Under the pieces are notes generated by a model that had not been told where the DNA came from, did not search any database, and was given only the letters and a program-made list of their open reading frames with translations. Positions 18,907 to 28,040 of a DNA stretch of 64,000 bases are shown one piece after another. The translations under genes were made by a program, and so were the position numbers. Each line of letters begins with the position of its first letter. The stretch's first letter is position 1. This DNA is from an uncultured SAR86 cluster bacterium (GTDB lineage Bacteria > Pseudomonadota > Gammaproteobacteria > Magnimaribacterales > Magnimaribacteraceae): NCBI GenBank assembly GCA_902554355.1, contig CACDOC010000002.1:1-64000 (forward strand). Direction: 5' to 3'.

Positions 18907-20313
18907 CTAATTGAAATTACTCTTGTTTGATAAATTCTTTTCTAACTTCTCAAGAATTTCTTTTTCTTCTCCTGAAGATTCGGACAAAAGCTTCTTGGTT
19001 TTTTCTAAACTTTTCTCTAACGATAACCAGGGCCCTTTGTCATAAAGTCTTTGATTAAGGAAGTTTTGGTATCTGGACATCATATCCGGTGATGCAAGTT
19101 CAGGAGATTGAGAACAAATTAATCTTTCTGCTAATTCTTTATATCTAGAATCTTCGAAACCATCGAGTAATTTACTTCTCTCTTCCCAAGGCAGTGAATG
19201 AAATCTCTCCATCCATAAATCATCAGCGTCAGATGGGAAGCCTGAATAGACACTTTGTTCTAGATACTTTGGTGGAGGATAGTTGATTTGGTTACTAGCC
19301 AATAATTCACTCACTCTCGTTTGAAGTTTAACGTTTTCTTGAATCTTTCTTGCCCTTTCCTCTAATTGGTCATAAGGAATATCTAAAAAAGTACCAATAT
19401 TTGGTATTTGATCTGATGGCATAACAGGTAAACTTTTATTAATTCTAACTTTCCTTATTGCAGTTCCACTATTGCCAATTTGTTCTAATAATTCAGAATC
19501 TGTTAAATCATTTAACTGATCAGGATCAAAGTATAAATCTGCTACAGCAACTTCATTATTCATTTTTGGATTCTGTCCACAAAAGGTTACAGGGTATGTA
19601 AATCTCTTTCTTCTAACAACTTCTCCAATCATTGCAAAAGGTTGGGATTGTAATAATTCTAAGTTTCCATTTTTCGAAGCGCCTTTTATAGATGCTTTCC
19701 AGACTGGTGCAGCGTTTTTGACAATTAACTTACTTAACTCTAGCATTTGAACACAATCTGCTAAAGCATCATGGGCATTTATAATCTCAATAGAGTTGGC
19801 ATCTGACCAATCAGTAAGTTTCATGCTAACTTCATTTTCTTCAAAAGAAGGTAATTTGAGGCTGTCTGGAAAAAAGTTTGCTACCAACTGTAGCGTACTC
19901 ATCATGTCTAACCTTGAAGCTCCTAAAGTATTGGTTATGTATAAAGGCAGAAGGTTCCAGTAGAACTGTCTTCTAAAAAGCTCTTCATCAAATCTGTGTC
20001 CATTATAAGTTATATAGACAGCATTTCTTCTCTTAGACCAGTCTAGCCAAGTATGTCGAAGTAGTTTCATCATCTCGTAATGAGACATCGCATCTTCTTC
20101 TAAACATTCAGTTTTTTTGTGGACTAAGAAGGCTTCAGGGGAAGGCACAACCCAAGGCAATAACTTACTACCAATATCTTGAGAGTTTTCTTGATTTAGA
20201 GACTCATCAGTTAGTATTGAACCAACTTGAATAATCTGAGAAAAATTGATATCTAAACCGGTTGTTTCAGTATCAGTGAATATGTAACAAGAATCTGCGT
20301 TTAATTGAGACAT
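18907..20313 (-). CDS. sbcB: Exodeoxyribonuclease I
   Basis: ExoI degrades single-stranded DNA 3' to 5' in recombination and mismatch repair. The 468-residue length is near E. coli ExoI (475). The N-terminal DEDDh exonuclease has FTDTETTGLD (first acidic pair), the middle TYNGHRFDEELFRRQFYWNL, and NAHDALADC (histidine and last aspartate). The SH3-like and C-terminal helical domains follow (LPWEERSKLLDGFEDSRYKELAERLI). An ATG at 20313 is used; the frame also opens one codon earlier at a TTG. It converges with csiV, leaving one base between them. Confidence 0.94.
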   Translation of the reverse strand: MSQLNADSCYIFTDTETTGLDINFSQIIQVGSILTDESLNQENSQDIGSKLLPWVVPSPEAFLVHKKTECLEEDAMSHYEMMKLLRHTWLDWSKRRNAVYITYNGHRFDEELFRRQFYWNLLPLYITNTLGASRLDMMSTLQLVANFFPDSLKLPSFEENEVSMKLTDWSDANSIEIINAHDALADCVQMLELSKLIVKNAAPVWKASIKGASKNGNLELLQSQPFAMIGEVVRRKRFTYPVTFCGQNPKMNNEVAVADLYFDPDQLNDLTDSELLEQIGNSGTAIRKVRINKSLPVMPSDQIPNIGTFLDIPYDQLEERARKIQENVKLQTRVSELLASNQINYPPPKYLEQSVYSGFPSDADDLWMERFHSLPWEERSKLLDGFEDSRYKELAERLICSQSPELASPDMMSRYQNFLNQRLYDKGPWLSLEKSLEKTKKLLSESSGEEKEILEKLEKNLSNKSNFN

Positions 20314-20368
20314 CAAAAGTTAGTTTAATCTATGTATGCGACAATTAATGTCGTTATTTATAAAGAAA

Positions 20369-20956
20369 TTACTTGTAATAAGCATTCTCGCGATAAGAGT
20401 GATCAGTTACGTCCATGACCCCTTTTAATCCATCTACTTGTTCGAGTAATGTTTTTTCAACACCATCTTTAAGAGTTAAGTCAACCATACCACAACCTTG
20501 GCACCCTCCTCCAAATTGCAAAACAGCGGTTTCCTTATCTAGAACTTCAACTAATGACACTTCTCCTCCGTGGGAGGCTAAGCTAGGATTTATCTCAGAA
20601 TAAAGCACATAATTAATTTTCTCTTCAATAGAAGCGTTTTCCTTTATTTGAGGTAACTTAGCGTTTGGAGCTTTTATAGTTAAAGTTCCACCAAACTTGT
20701 CTGGAGAATAATCAACTACTGCGTCTTTAATAAAATCAAGAGAGTTTCTCTCTAAAAACAGAGAAAAACTTAGTTCATCAATAAGCAAATAATCATCAAG
20801 ACTTTCATCTTCTTTAGCATACGCAATACAGGTTTCAGCTCTAGGTGTTCCTGGTTCACTTACAAATATTTTAATTCCTACAGTGTCCTTCTCTTGAGAC
20901 CCTAATAATTCATCAAGATATTTTTCTGCTGATTCTGTAATTGTTAACTCTTCCAT
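20369..20956 (-). CDS. nfuA: Fe-S biogenesis protein NfuA
   Basis: NfuA carries 4Fe-4S clusters to client apoproteins, especially under stress. The 195-residue protein has an N-terminal degenerate A-type scaffold domain (LTITESAEKYLDELL to about residue 95, without the usual cysteines) and a C-terminal Nfu domain with the cluster motif GGGCQGCG (Cys152 and Cys155). The gene lies 55 bases before sbcB on the same strand and diverges from trmA. Confidence 0.95.
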   Translation of the reverse strand: MEELTITESAEKYLDELLGSQEKDTVGIKIFVSEPGTPRAETCIAYAKEDESLDDYLLIDELSFSLFLERNSLDFIKDAVVDYSPDKFGGTLTIKAPNAKLPQIKENASIEEKINYVLYSEINPSLASHGGEVSLVEVLDKETAVLQFGGGCQGCGMVDLTLKDGVEKTLLEQVDGLKGVMDVTDHSYRENAYYK

Positions 20957-21051
20957 TTCTCTATTCTATCAAATTTAGAATTAATTTATTTTTAAGTTTT
21001 CCTGTAAGATAAGGGACTCTTTAAAACTAACAGTAGAGGATTTTAAATACA

Positions 21052-22140
21052 ATGTTGTCGAGTAAAATTTCCTCTGAAAATTACAAAAATCAATTTAAAG
21101 AAAAAGAAGAAATTTTTAACTCTTACTTTAATGAAGTAATTACCAGAAATATTTTTCCTTCAAATTATCATTCTTTCAGACATAGATGTGAATTTAGTGT
21201 TTTAAACACTGATCATGGCATTAAGTATTCAATGATTAAAGATAATAAGCGCGTAGAGATAGATGAATACCCTATTTGTTCAGAGTCTATACAAACTTTA
21301 ATGAAAGAGTTGTTGAAGACAGTCAATCTGGAAGAAGTACTGTATAAAAAAATTTTTCAAATTGAATTCCAAAGTTCTAGGTCTAAAGAAGTAATGGTTA
21401 CTTTAATCTATCATAAAAAATTAGGATCAGATTGGATTGAGAAGGCAAATTTAATTAAAGACAATCTTAAATGTTCGGTTATAGGTAGGAGCAAAAAACA
21501 AAAATTAATAATTGGTCAAGATTATGTAACTGAAGAGTACAAATCTATTAATCAGAGTTTCAAACTAAATTTATATGAACAATGTTTTAGCCAGACAAAC
21601 CCTGATGTCTGTGATCAGATTATTAATTGGGTAGAAGAGATTGGAAAAAGGGATTCAGATATCCTTGAACTTCATTGTGGATTAGGTACCTTTACGATTC
21701 CTCTGAGTAAGTTATTTAATAACGTAATAGCTACTGAAAATAGTCGCCCTAGCCTTTTAGCTCTTGAGCATAATGTTAATCTAAATAAATGTCATAACAT
21801 CAAATACGCAAGACTATCAGGTAAAGAAACTCTTGAAGCTTTTGAAGGAAAGAGAGAATTTAGAAGGTTAAAAAATAAATGTATTTCTTTTAAAGATTTT
21901 AACATTAGATCAATATTTGTTGACCCGCCTAGAGAAGGTATTGACGCCCATACCTTAAGAAAAATATCGCAATTTGATGAGATTATTTATATATCTTGTG
22001 GCTTTGAGTCTTTAAAAAGAGATCTAGATATACTAAAGAAAACTCATAAGATAAAGAAAGTAGCGATGTTTGATCAATTTCCTTATACGGAACATATTGA
22101 ATCTGGCGTCATCCTAGAAAGGATAACGCCATCAGATTAG
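21052..22140 (+). CDS. trmA: tRNA (uracil-5-)-methyltransferase TrmA
   Basis: TrmA makes 5-methyluridine at position 54 of tRNA using S-adenosylmethionine. The 362-residue length matches E. coli TrmA (366). Motifs in order are NYHSFRHRCEFSV, YEQCFSQTNPDV, the SAM site LELHCGLGTFTIPLS, DPPREGID, the nucleophile Cys316 in YISCGFESL (usually SCNPETL) and the C-terminal PYTEHIESGVILER with the base glutamate. It lacks the 4Fe-4S cysteines of RlmCD relatives, which supports TrmA. A GAGGA lies about 12 bases before the ATG. Confidence 0.94.
   Translation: MLSSKISSENYKNQFKEKEEIFNSYFNEVITRNIFPSNYHSFRHRCEFSVLNTDHGIKYSMIKDNKRVEIDEYPICSESIQTLMKELLKTVNLEEVLYKKIFQIEFQSSRSKEVMVTLIYHKKLGSDWIEKANLIKDNLKCSVIGRSKKQKLIIGQDYVTEEYKSINQSFKLNLYEQCFSQTNPDVCDQIINWVEEIGKRDSDILELHCGLGTFTIPLSKLFNNVIATENSRPSLLALEHNVNLNKCHNIKYARLSGKETLEAFEGKREFRRLKNKCISFKDFNIRSIFVDPPREGIDAHTLRKISQFDEIIYISCGFESLKRDLDILKKTHKIKKVAMFDQFPYTEHIESGVILERITPSD
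22101..22137. other. Long imperfect hairpin at the trmA 3' end
   Basis: TGGCGT pairs with ACGCCA and ATCC with GGAT around a TAGAAA loop, with one internal mismatch and short outer pairing. It covers the last trmA codons, next to the convergent etfA end. It has no T-run on either side, so it is not a standard intrinsic terminator; it may protect 3' ends or slow polymerase. Confidence 0.4.
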
Positions 22141-22146
22141 ATATTT

Positions 22147-23076
22147 CTATAATTTAGATTCAAGTTCGGGTAGTGCATCAAATAAATCAGCTACTAACCC
22201 ATAATCTGCAACTTGGAATATAGGAGCTTCTTCATCTTTATTAATTGCTACAATTACTTTACTGTCTTTCATTCCGGCTAAATGCTGAATAGCACCTGAA
22301 ATTCCTACAGCAATATATAAATCTGGTGCAACTATCTTACCTGTTTGCCCAACTTGCATATCATTTGGAACAAATCCAGAGTCTACAGCTGCTCTAGAGG
22401 CACCAATTGCTGCTCCAAGCTTATCAGCTATCCCATTTAGTAGACTAAAGTTATCCCCATTTTGCATACCTCTTCCACCTGAAATAACCACATCTGCTGC
22501 GGTCAATTCAGGTCGATCAGATTCTGCTATCTCCTCTTTTACAAAAGACGAGATGCCTAGATCAGTATCATTATCTAACTCTTCTAGGTCAGCACTTCCG
22601 CCAGAAGATTCACAAGCATCAAACCCAGTGGTTCTAACAGTTATCACTTTAATGGAATCATTACTTTTAACTGTTGCAATACAATTTCCTGCATAAATAG
22701 GTCTTTCAAAGGTATCTTCCGATGTTACAGCACTGATATCAGATATTTGAGAAACGTCTAATAAGGCTGCGACCCTTGGCATAAAATTCTTTCCGTTTGT
22801 TGTTGCAGCTGCCAATATATGAGAATAATTAGCCCCTAATTCAGCTACAAGATTACCTAAATTCTCTGCTAAAGCATTTTCATAACCTGTTTTGTTAGCT
22901 AATAGAACTTTGGAAACACATGGTATTTGCTGAGCCGCTTCTGCTACTGTTCCGCATTCGCTTCCAGCTACAAGTAAATTAATATCGTTACCAATTTCTG
23001 TAGCGGCAGCTAGTGCATTTAAAGTAGAAGATTTTAGTTCTGAATTATCGTGTTCTGCTATTACTAATATACTCAT
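22147..23076 (-). CDS. etfA: Electron transfer flavoprotein alpha subunit
   Basis: EtfA binds FAD and, with EtfB, accepts electrons from acyl-CoA dehydrogenases. The 309-residue protein has the C-terminal FAD-domain signature: [53 protein letters not shown] and [19 protein letters not shown]. It overlaps etfB by four bases. The nearby acyl-CoA dehydrogenases and ETF-QO are its expected partners. Confidence 0.97.
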   Translation of the reverse strand: MSILVIAEHDNSELKSSTLNALAAATEIGNDINLLVAGSECGTVAEAAQQIPCVSKVLLANKTGYENALAENLGNLVAELGANYSHILAAATTNGKNFMPRVAALLDVSQISDISAVTSEDTFERPIYAGNCIATVKSNDSIKVITVRTTGFDACESSGGSADLEELDNDTDLGISSFVKEEIAESDRPELTAADVVISGGRGMQNGDNFSLLNGIADKLGAAIGASRAAVDSGFVPNDMQVGQTGKIVAPDLYIAVGISGAIQHLAGMKDSKVIVAINKDEEAPIFQVADYGLVADLFDALPELESKL

Positions 23077-23825
23077 GAAATCACCTTTGCTTCATTTTTA
23101 AGTTTATCGACCAGTTCATCAATGCTTTCAACTATTATGCCTGCAGCCCTTTCAGGCGGAGGACTGACCTTTAAAGTTTCTGTTCTAGGGGACACATCCA
23201 CACCTAGGTCTTCACAAGAGATAGTTTCTAAAGGTTTTTTCTTTGCTTTCATTATATTTGGTAAAGAAGCATATCTGGGCTCATTTAATCTCAAATCAGT
23301 TGTTATTATTGCAGGTAGATTTAATGATACCGTCTGCAAACCTCCATCTATCTCTCTAGTTACTTCAACTTTGTTATCTTTAATGTCGACTTCAGAAGCA
23401 AAGGTGCCTTGTCCGTAGCCAAGCAATGCGGCAAGCATCTGACCAGTTTGGTTAGCGTCATCATCTATTGCCTGTTTACCTAAAATTACTATTTCGGGAC
23501 CCTCTTTCTCCACAATTGCCTTGAGAGCTTTTGCCACTCCTAAAGGCTCAGGAATTTCAGAGGTTTCAATTAAAATTGCTCTATCTGCTCCTAATGCTAA
23601 ACAAGTTCTTAGCTGCTCTTGAGAAGCTGAATCTCCAACTGAAACAGCTACCACTTCTTCAGCTTTACCAGCTTCTTTCAATCTAACAGCTTCTTCTATA
23701 GCTATTTCACAAAATGGATTAATTGCCATTTTTGCATTACTCAGATCTGGGCCACTCTCGTCAGATTTAGCTCTAACTTTGACGTTATAATCAACTACTC
23801 TTTTAACGGGAACTAGAATCTTCAT
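23073..23825 (-). CDS. etfB: Electron transfer flavoprotein beta subunit
   Basis: EtfB binds AMP and forms the heterodimer with EtfA. The 250-residue protein starts [18 protein letters not shown] and has [40 protein letters not shown] and the recognition-loop region [23 protein letters not shown]. The gene is first in the etfBA operon and is divergent from the ETF-QO gene 80 bases away. Confidence 0.97.
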   Translation of the reverse strand: MKILVPVKRVVDYNVKVRAKSDESGPDLSNAKMAINPFCEIAIEEAVRLKEAGKAEEVVAVSVGDSASQEQLRTCLALGADRAILIETSEIPEPLGVAKALKAIVEKEGPEIVILGKQAIDDDANQTGQMLAALLGYGQGTFASEVDIKDNKVEVTREIDGGLQTVSLNLPAIITTDLRLNEPRYASLPNIMKAKKKPLETISCEDLGVDVSPRTETLKVSPPPERAAGIIVESIDELVDKLKNEAKVIS

Positions 23826-23905
23826 ACTATTTTCCTTATATGGTAAAATTCAAAATCGTATTCTATAACTGCAGCCCATCTCAATACAAATAAATAATAT
23901 CAATA

Positions 23906-25555
23906 ATGAAAAATACTGAAAGAGAATCAATGGAGTATGACGTAGTTATAGTTGGCGCTGGTCCGGCCGGATTGTCTACTGCAATAAAGCTTAAACAATT
24001 ATGCAACGATAATTCAAAAGAGATATCGATTTGTGTAGTTGAGAAAGGTTCTGAAGTTGGAGCCCATATTCTTTCTGGTAATGTGTTTGATCCAAAAGCT
24101 CTTAATGAACTCATACCAGATTGGAAAGAACTAGGTGCACCGCTAAATACTCCAGTTAAAAAAGATTCTGTTAGATATTTAATCAATGAATCCAGTAACT
24201 TCTCCATACCTACATTATTCGCTACAACTTTTAAAAATCATGGAAACTACATCATGAGTTTAGGTAATTTTTGTAGATGGTTAGGAGAATATGCGGAAGG
24301 ACTTGAAATAGATATTTTTCCTGGATTTACAGCCTCTCAACTTATATATGACAATGAAACAGTTATAGGAGTTTCTACAGGAGATATGGGTATAGACTCC
24401 TCTGGTGAGAAAAAACCTAGTTTTGAACCTGGAATTGACCTTTTAGCTAAATATACAGTTTTATCTGAAGGATGTAGAGGGCATTTAGGAAAGCAGGTTA
24501 TTAATAGATTTAATCTTGATCAGGATAGTGATCCGCAACACTATGGTATAGGCTTTAAGGAAGTTTGGAATATTAAACCTGATCTGCATGAAGAAGGACT
24601 GGTAGTTCATACAATGGGATGGCCGGCAGCAAAAGGTGTTCTGTCTGGTTCATATTTCTATCATGGTGAAAAAAATCAAGCATTTTTGGGTTATATAGTG
24701 CCACTAGATTATGACAATCCGCACATAAGTCCTTTTGATGAGTTCCAGCAATGGAAGCACCAAACGTCCATCAAAAAATATTTAGAAGGTGGAACAAGAA
24801 CCGCTTATGGCGCAAGAGCTCTTATAAAAGGAGGTTACCAGTCGATACCGAAAATGCATTTTCCTGGAGGACTGCTTGTTGGAGATGATGCAGGAACTAT
24901 GAATTTTCCTAGAATTAAAGGAACGCATACTGCTATGAAATCAGGAATGATTGGAGCTGAAAGTATTTATGAAGAGTTTTTTCAAGAAGAGTCAAAGAAA
25001 GACCTAGCTAATTTTAAAACAAATTTGGAGTCTTCATGGTTAGAAAAAGAATTACATAAAGCTAGGAATTTTTTACCATTTATACATAAATTTGGGACCC
25101 TATTAGGTGTTGCTTTTGCAGGAATGGATCAACTCATATTCAGAGGAAAATTACCTTTTACTCTTCATCATGACGAGCCTGATCATCAATGTCTCAAAGA
25201 AGCAGATCAAATGCCAAAGATAGAATACCCAAAACCAGATGGGGTAATTAGTTTTGATAAACTCTCTTCAGTATTTTTATCAAATACTAACCATGAAGAA
25301 GATCAACCCTGTCATTTAGTTTTGAAAGATCCTTCTATACCGATAGACGTTAATTTACCTAAATATGATGAGCCTGCTCAAAGATATTGTCCTGCTGGAG
25401 TTTATGAAATTGTAGAAAAAGATGGTGATAAAATCTTCCAGATAAATGCTCAAAATTGTGTTCATTGTAAGACTTGTGACATAAAAGACCCTTCTCAAAA
25501 TATTAATTGGGTTACCCCTGAAGGGGCTGGAGGACCTAATTACCCAAATATGTAA
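23906..25555 (+). CDS. Electron transfer flavoprotein-ubiquinone oxidoreductase
   Basis: ETF-QO takes electrons from reduced EtfAB and reduces ubiquinone at the inner membrane. The 549-residue protein has the FAD motif DVVIVGAGPAGLSTAIKL, the amphipathic and quinone-binding middle region, and a C-terminal ferredoxin-like domain with cluster cysteines in RYCPAGVYE and NCVHCKTCDIKDP, ending GGPNYPNM as in the family. An in-frame ATG nine codons later (MEYDVVIVG) could also be the start. The only upstream -10-like box (TAATAT) is five bases before the first ATG. Confidence 0.97.
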   Translation: MKNTERESMEYDVVIVGAGPAGLSTAIKLKQLCNDNSKEISICVVEKGSEVGAHILSGNVFDPKALNELIPDWKELGAPLNTPVKKDSVRYLINESSNFSIPTLFATTFKNHGNYIMSLGNFCRWLGEYAEGLEIDIFPGFTASQLIYDNETVIGVSTGDMGIDSSGEKKPSFEPGIDLLAKYTVLSEGCRGHLGKQVINRFNLDQDSDPQHYGIGFKEVWNIKPDLHEEGLVVHTMGWPAAKGVLSGSYFYHGEKNQAFLGYIVPLDYDNPHISPFDEFQQWKHQTSIKKYLEGGTRTAYGARALIKGGYQSIPKMHFPGGLLVGDDAGTMNFPRIKGTHTAMKSGMIGAESIYEEFFQEESKKDLANFKTNLESSWLEKELHKARNFLPFIHKFGTLLGVAFAGMDQLIFRGKLPFTLHHDEPDHQCLKEADQMPKIEYPKPDGVISFDKLSSVFLSNTNHEEDQPCHLVLKDPSIPIDVNLPKYDEPAQRYCPAGVYEIVEKDGDKIFQINAQNCVHCKTCDIKDPSQNINWVTPEGAGGPNYPNM

Positions 25556-25576
25556 TAAAATCAATACTTTACATTT

Positions 25577-25617
25577 AAAAAAAAAGTTAAAAAAAAGTTA
25601 AAAAAAAGTTAAAAAAA
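25577..25617 (+). repeat. Four A-tracts phased at 11 bp, flanked by an inverted repeat
   Basis: A-tracts of 9, 8, 8 and 7 bases are separated by GTT and repeat every 11 to 12 bases, close to one helical turn, which predicts intrinsic bending. A perfect 10-base inverted repeat (TCAATACTTT at 25561-25570 and AAAGTATTGA at 25615-25624) encloses the array; its right arm runs into the -35 box of the promoter that follows. Confidence 0.85.
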
Positions 25618-25620
25618 GTA

Positions 25621-25648
25621 TTGACCGATACTAAAAAAAGAGTATTAT
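25621..25648 (+). promoter_or_regulatory. Strong sigma70-type promoter for a non-coding transcript
   Basis: TTGACC (-35, 25621-25626) and TATTAT (-10, 25643-25648) are 16 bases apart, with the A-tract array directly upstream acting as a likely UP element. AGTAT/ATACT dyads overlap the -35 box (25617-25632) and another AGTATT precedes the -10, so a repressor or activator could bind here. The predicted start is near 25655. Confidence 0.7.
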
Positions 25649-25654
25649 TAACTT

Positions 25655-25869
25655 ACTTAATTATCCGATCTGGAAACAACTCGAGACGGTAGAAAGAAGA
25701 GATAAATAAGTTAGAGAACGAAAGTAGAAAGCTCTAATAAATAAAGGTACCAAAAAAATTTATTAGACCACCAAGATTAAAAGAGAAATTAATCAAGGCG
25801 CTAGAAAAAAAAACTCAAATCTAGACACTTTCGAACTCGAACTAAACAGAGCTAAGGCTCTGTTTTTTT
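25655..25869 (+). ncRNA. Putative small non-coding RNA, about 215 nt
   Basis: The stretch lies between a strong promoter and an intrinsic terminator. It contains no ATG, GTG or TTG on the plus strand, so it is unlikely to encode protein. A perfect 10-bp stem can form (25733-25742 with 25758-25767), and a long-range pairing of 12 out of 15 positions joins 25710-25724 with 25828-25842, which would close a multi-branched structure ahead of the terminator hairpin. The 5' part is purine-rich. I find no 6S, tmRNA, RNase P or SRP RNA signature. Its identity and targets are unknown; its ends are predicted, not seen. Confidence 0.6.
25845..25869 (+). terminator. Intrinsic terminator of the putative small RNA
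   Basis: An 8-bp stem AACAGAGC/GCTCTGTT with loop TAAG is followed by a T-run of seven. It lies just before the end of the convergent DUF1285 gene and points with the plus strand. Confidence 0.88.
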
Positions 25870-25875
25870 ATGCCC

Positions 25876-26421
25876 CTAATATAATTTAAAGAATGATTCT
25901 TGGCTTACAACCCCAAAATCTGCACCCTTCTGTTCTCCTAAATCAATTAATTTATAGTAAACATTCCTCGATATTAGGGCTTCTAAGTTTTTCCTTACTA
26001 ATACATATGGTGAAGGTTCTAAAGTTTCCTTATTAACTTCAACTCTTAGTGGATGATCTGAATTTAAAGAAAAGGTCTCATGAGTATTTGTTTTAAAATT
26101 TATTATTTGTTGTTCATCAGAGCTTAGAACCTCAAAATCAATAATTATGAATGGTTTGTCTTCTACAACAATCCTAATTTTTTCTATAGGAGTAACTAGA
26201 TAGTAGAAACCATCAGAATCTAATCGCAGTACCCTGCTAAACAAATTAACCATTCTTTCTCTTCCTATTGGAGAATTCATAAAAAACCATCTACCAGATC
26301 TATCAATTCGCATTTCTACGTTCTCGCATAAGGGAGGGTCCCACTTCTCAACAGGTGGGAAAGTATCTTCATCTAGCTTTGATAGTTCTGAAAATATTGA
26401 TGAGATTGATGGTTTATTCAT
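25876..26421 (-). CDS. DUF1285 family protein
   Basis: The 181-residue soluble protein matches the DUF1285 pattern: an early PPVEKWDPP segment, MRIDRSGRWFFMNSPIGRERMV, LFSRVLRLDSDGFYYLVTPIEKIRI and a late NTHETFSLNSDHPLRV block. A function is not established; structures of the family show a two-domain fold of uncertain role. It is the last gene of the eight-gene envelope operon and begins right after the lysE stop. Confidence 0.8.
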   Translation of the reverse strand: MNKPSISSIFSELSKLDEDTFPPVEKWDPPLCENVEMRIDRSGRWFFMNSPIGRERMVNLFSRVLRLDSDGFYYLVTPIEKIRIVVEDKPFIIIDFEVLSSDEQQIINFKTNTHETFSLNSDHPLRVEVNKETLEPSPYVLVRKNLEALISRNVYYKLIDLGEQKGADFGVVSQESFFKLY

Positions 26422-27036
26422 TTATATAAATATTTGATAAATAAGAATCTGAAGGGATAAAAGAATTAAAACAAAACCTATAATTTTTTCAAATAAATCT
26501 AAGAACGAAGAAAATTTATTTTTAAAACCTTCATTAGTAAAAACATAGGAAATAATTGAAAACCATATGAATGTAGCCAAAGCCATATAGGCTCCATAAA
26601 GTAAAAGGTATAGATTATTTCCTGTACCTATAACTACGCTAAAAACAGTTATGAAGAATAAGATAGCTTTAATGTTAGTAACATTTGTAATTAGACCTGC
26701 CAGAAATCCATTAAATTTATCTGTGTTCGTATTTTCCTTTTCAATATTACCCAAACCTTTACTGCCTAGAATGGAATTAACTCCCAAATATAATAAATAA
26801 AGCGATCCTATAATTTTGAGGATTGTTAAGAACAGTTCATTTGATGTTATTAATAAAACTAAACCTGTTATTGCTAGAAGAGAATGAAATAGTATTCCTA
26901 CCCCTATTCCTAAGCTGGTCCAGATTGCAACTTTTCGGTTATATCTTAAGCTTTGTCTAGTTACTAATGCGAAATCAGGACCTGGGCTTGCTACCGCAAA
27001 TAAATGCAAAATTGCTACAGTAAAAAACTCCATCAT
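26422..27036 (-). CDS. LysE/RhtB-family amino-acid exporter
   Basis: The 204-residue protein has five to six hydrophobic helices and the family N-terminus HLFAVASPGPDFALVTRQSL, with later AILFFITVFS-like and GFVLILLSLQILIYQIF helices. Members of the family export amino acids such as threonine, homoserine or lysine; the substrate here is unknown. It lies four bases after murB and abuts DUF1285. An alternative ATG is the second codon. Confidence 0.88.
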   Translation of the reverse strand: MMEFFTVAILHLFAVASPGPDFALVTRQSLRYNRKVAIWTSLGIGVGILFHSLLAITGLVLLITSNELFLTILKIIGSLYLLYLGVNSILGSKGLGNIEKENTNTDKFNGFLAGLITNVTNIKAILFFITVFSVVIGTGNNLYLLLYGAYMALATFIWFSIISYVFTNEGFKNKFSSFLDLFEKIIGFVLILLSLQILIYQIFI

Positions 27037-27040
27037 TTAA

Positions 27041-28039
27041 TTAAATTAATGTAGGTTCTATTTCTAATTTAACTTTAAATTTGTCATAAATATCATCGAT
27101 AATAGAATCAGCAAATCTAACTATTTCATTTCCATCTAAATTGCCATTTGTTGTTATGACTAAAGCATGCTGCTCTGATACCTTGACGTTCTTCATTCCA
27201 TTTCCTTTCCATCCAGCTGCTTCTATCAGGTAGCCTGAAGGTACTTTATATTTAGAATTTGCCTCATAATAAGGTACATTAATTATCTTAGTTAGATTTC
27301 TAAAATCACCCTCTTCCAGGATCAAGTTCTTAAAAAAACTGCCAACATTAAATTCTATATTATGATCAGGTAAAATAATCTTTCTTAGAGATGACACGCC
27401 GTCAAATACGTCTTTAGGCTTTAAATTTTCTATATCCTTAGGGCTCGATCTAAAAAATTCTTCTAATGAAACATAAGAAATGTCTATGCAAGGTTCTAGA
27501 TGAGTCTCAAAAACTACTGAGGTAATAAAATATTCTTTCTTATTCTGGAATACACTGGATCTATAACCAAAATTGCACTCCTCTTTAGAGAATATTCTTT
27601 CTTCTGCAGTAAGTGTATTGATTGATTTAACCTCTTTAATAAACGCAGAAACCTCTTTTCCATATGCTCCAATATTCTGTATTGGCGAGGCGCCCACAGT
27701 CCCAGGTATAAGAGCTAGGTTTTCTAGGCCGTACCTTTCATTAGATAAACTCCAATCAACAAATTTATGCCAGTTTTCACCCGAGAAAATTTCTACTATC
27801 CTTTCGTCGTGTTCAATCTTTCCAAGGATATTATTTTTGATCACCAATCCATCATAATCTTTAGTGAAAACAATATTTGATCCTTCTCCGATAAAAAGTA
27901 TAGGGAGGTTCTTGAGCTTAGAAAATTCTATCGCTTCTAGAAATTGCTCTACTGTTTCAATTGAACAGAAATATTTTGCCAGTTGATTGATTCTTAATGA
28001 ATTAATATCTTTTATAGAATAGTTCTCTTCAATTTTCAT
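27041..28039 (-). CDS. murB: UDP-N-acetylenolpyruvoylglucosamine reductase
   Basis: MurB reduces UDP-GlcNAc-enolpyruvate to UDP-MurNAc with NADPH in murein synthesis. The 332-residue protein has the FAD-domain blocks LPILFIGEGSNIVF, PGTVGASPIQNIGAYGKEV and NFGYRSSVFQ, the catalytic serine in NVGSFFKN, and the C-terminal EIEPTLI with the catalytic glutamate. Length and the extra YRSS loop fit the type I (E. coli-like) enzyme. One base separates it from kdsB. Confidence 0.95.
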   Translation of the reverse strand: MKIEENYSIKDINSLRINQLAKYFCSIETVEQFLEAIEFSKLKNLPILFIGEGSNIVFTKDYDGLVIKNNILGKIEHDERIVEIFSGENWHKFVDWSLSNERYGLENLALIPGTVGASPIQNIGAYGKEVSAFIKEVKSINTLTAEERIFSKEECNFGYRSSVFQNKKEYFITSVVFETHLEPCIDISYVSLEEFFRSSPKDIENLKPKDVFDGVSSLRKIILPDHNIEFNVGSFFKNLILEEGDFRNLTKIINVPYYEANSKYKVPSGYLIEAAGWKGNGMKNVKVSEQHALVITTNGNLDGNEIVRFADSIIDDIYDKFKVKLEIEPTLI

Positions 28040-28040
28040 T

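Noticed and set aside
20340..20356. CGACA/TGTCG repeat between sbcB and nfuA as a terminator
   Set aside because: The stem is only five bases, the loop is AT-rich and no T-run follows.
25577..25617. A-tract repeats as a CRISPR or direct-repeat array
   Set aside because: The units are 11 bp, low-complexity and without spacers of distinct sequence; no cas gene is near.
25655..25869. The 215-nt transcript as 6S, tmRNA, RNase P or SRP RNA
   Set aside because: None of the conserved cores of these RNAs could be found by eye; only one GGA motif, so it is not a CsrB-like RNA either.
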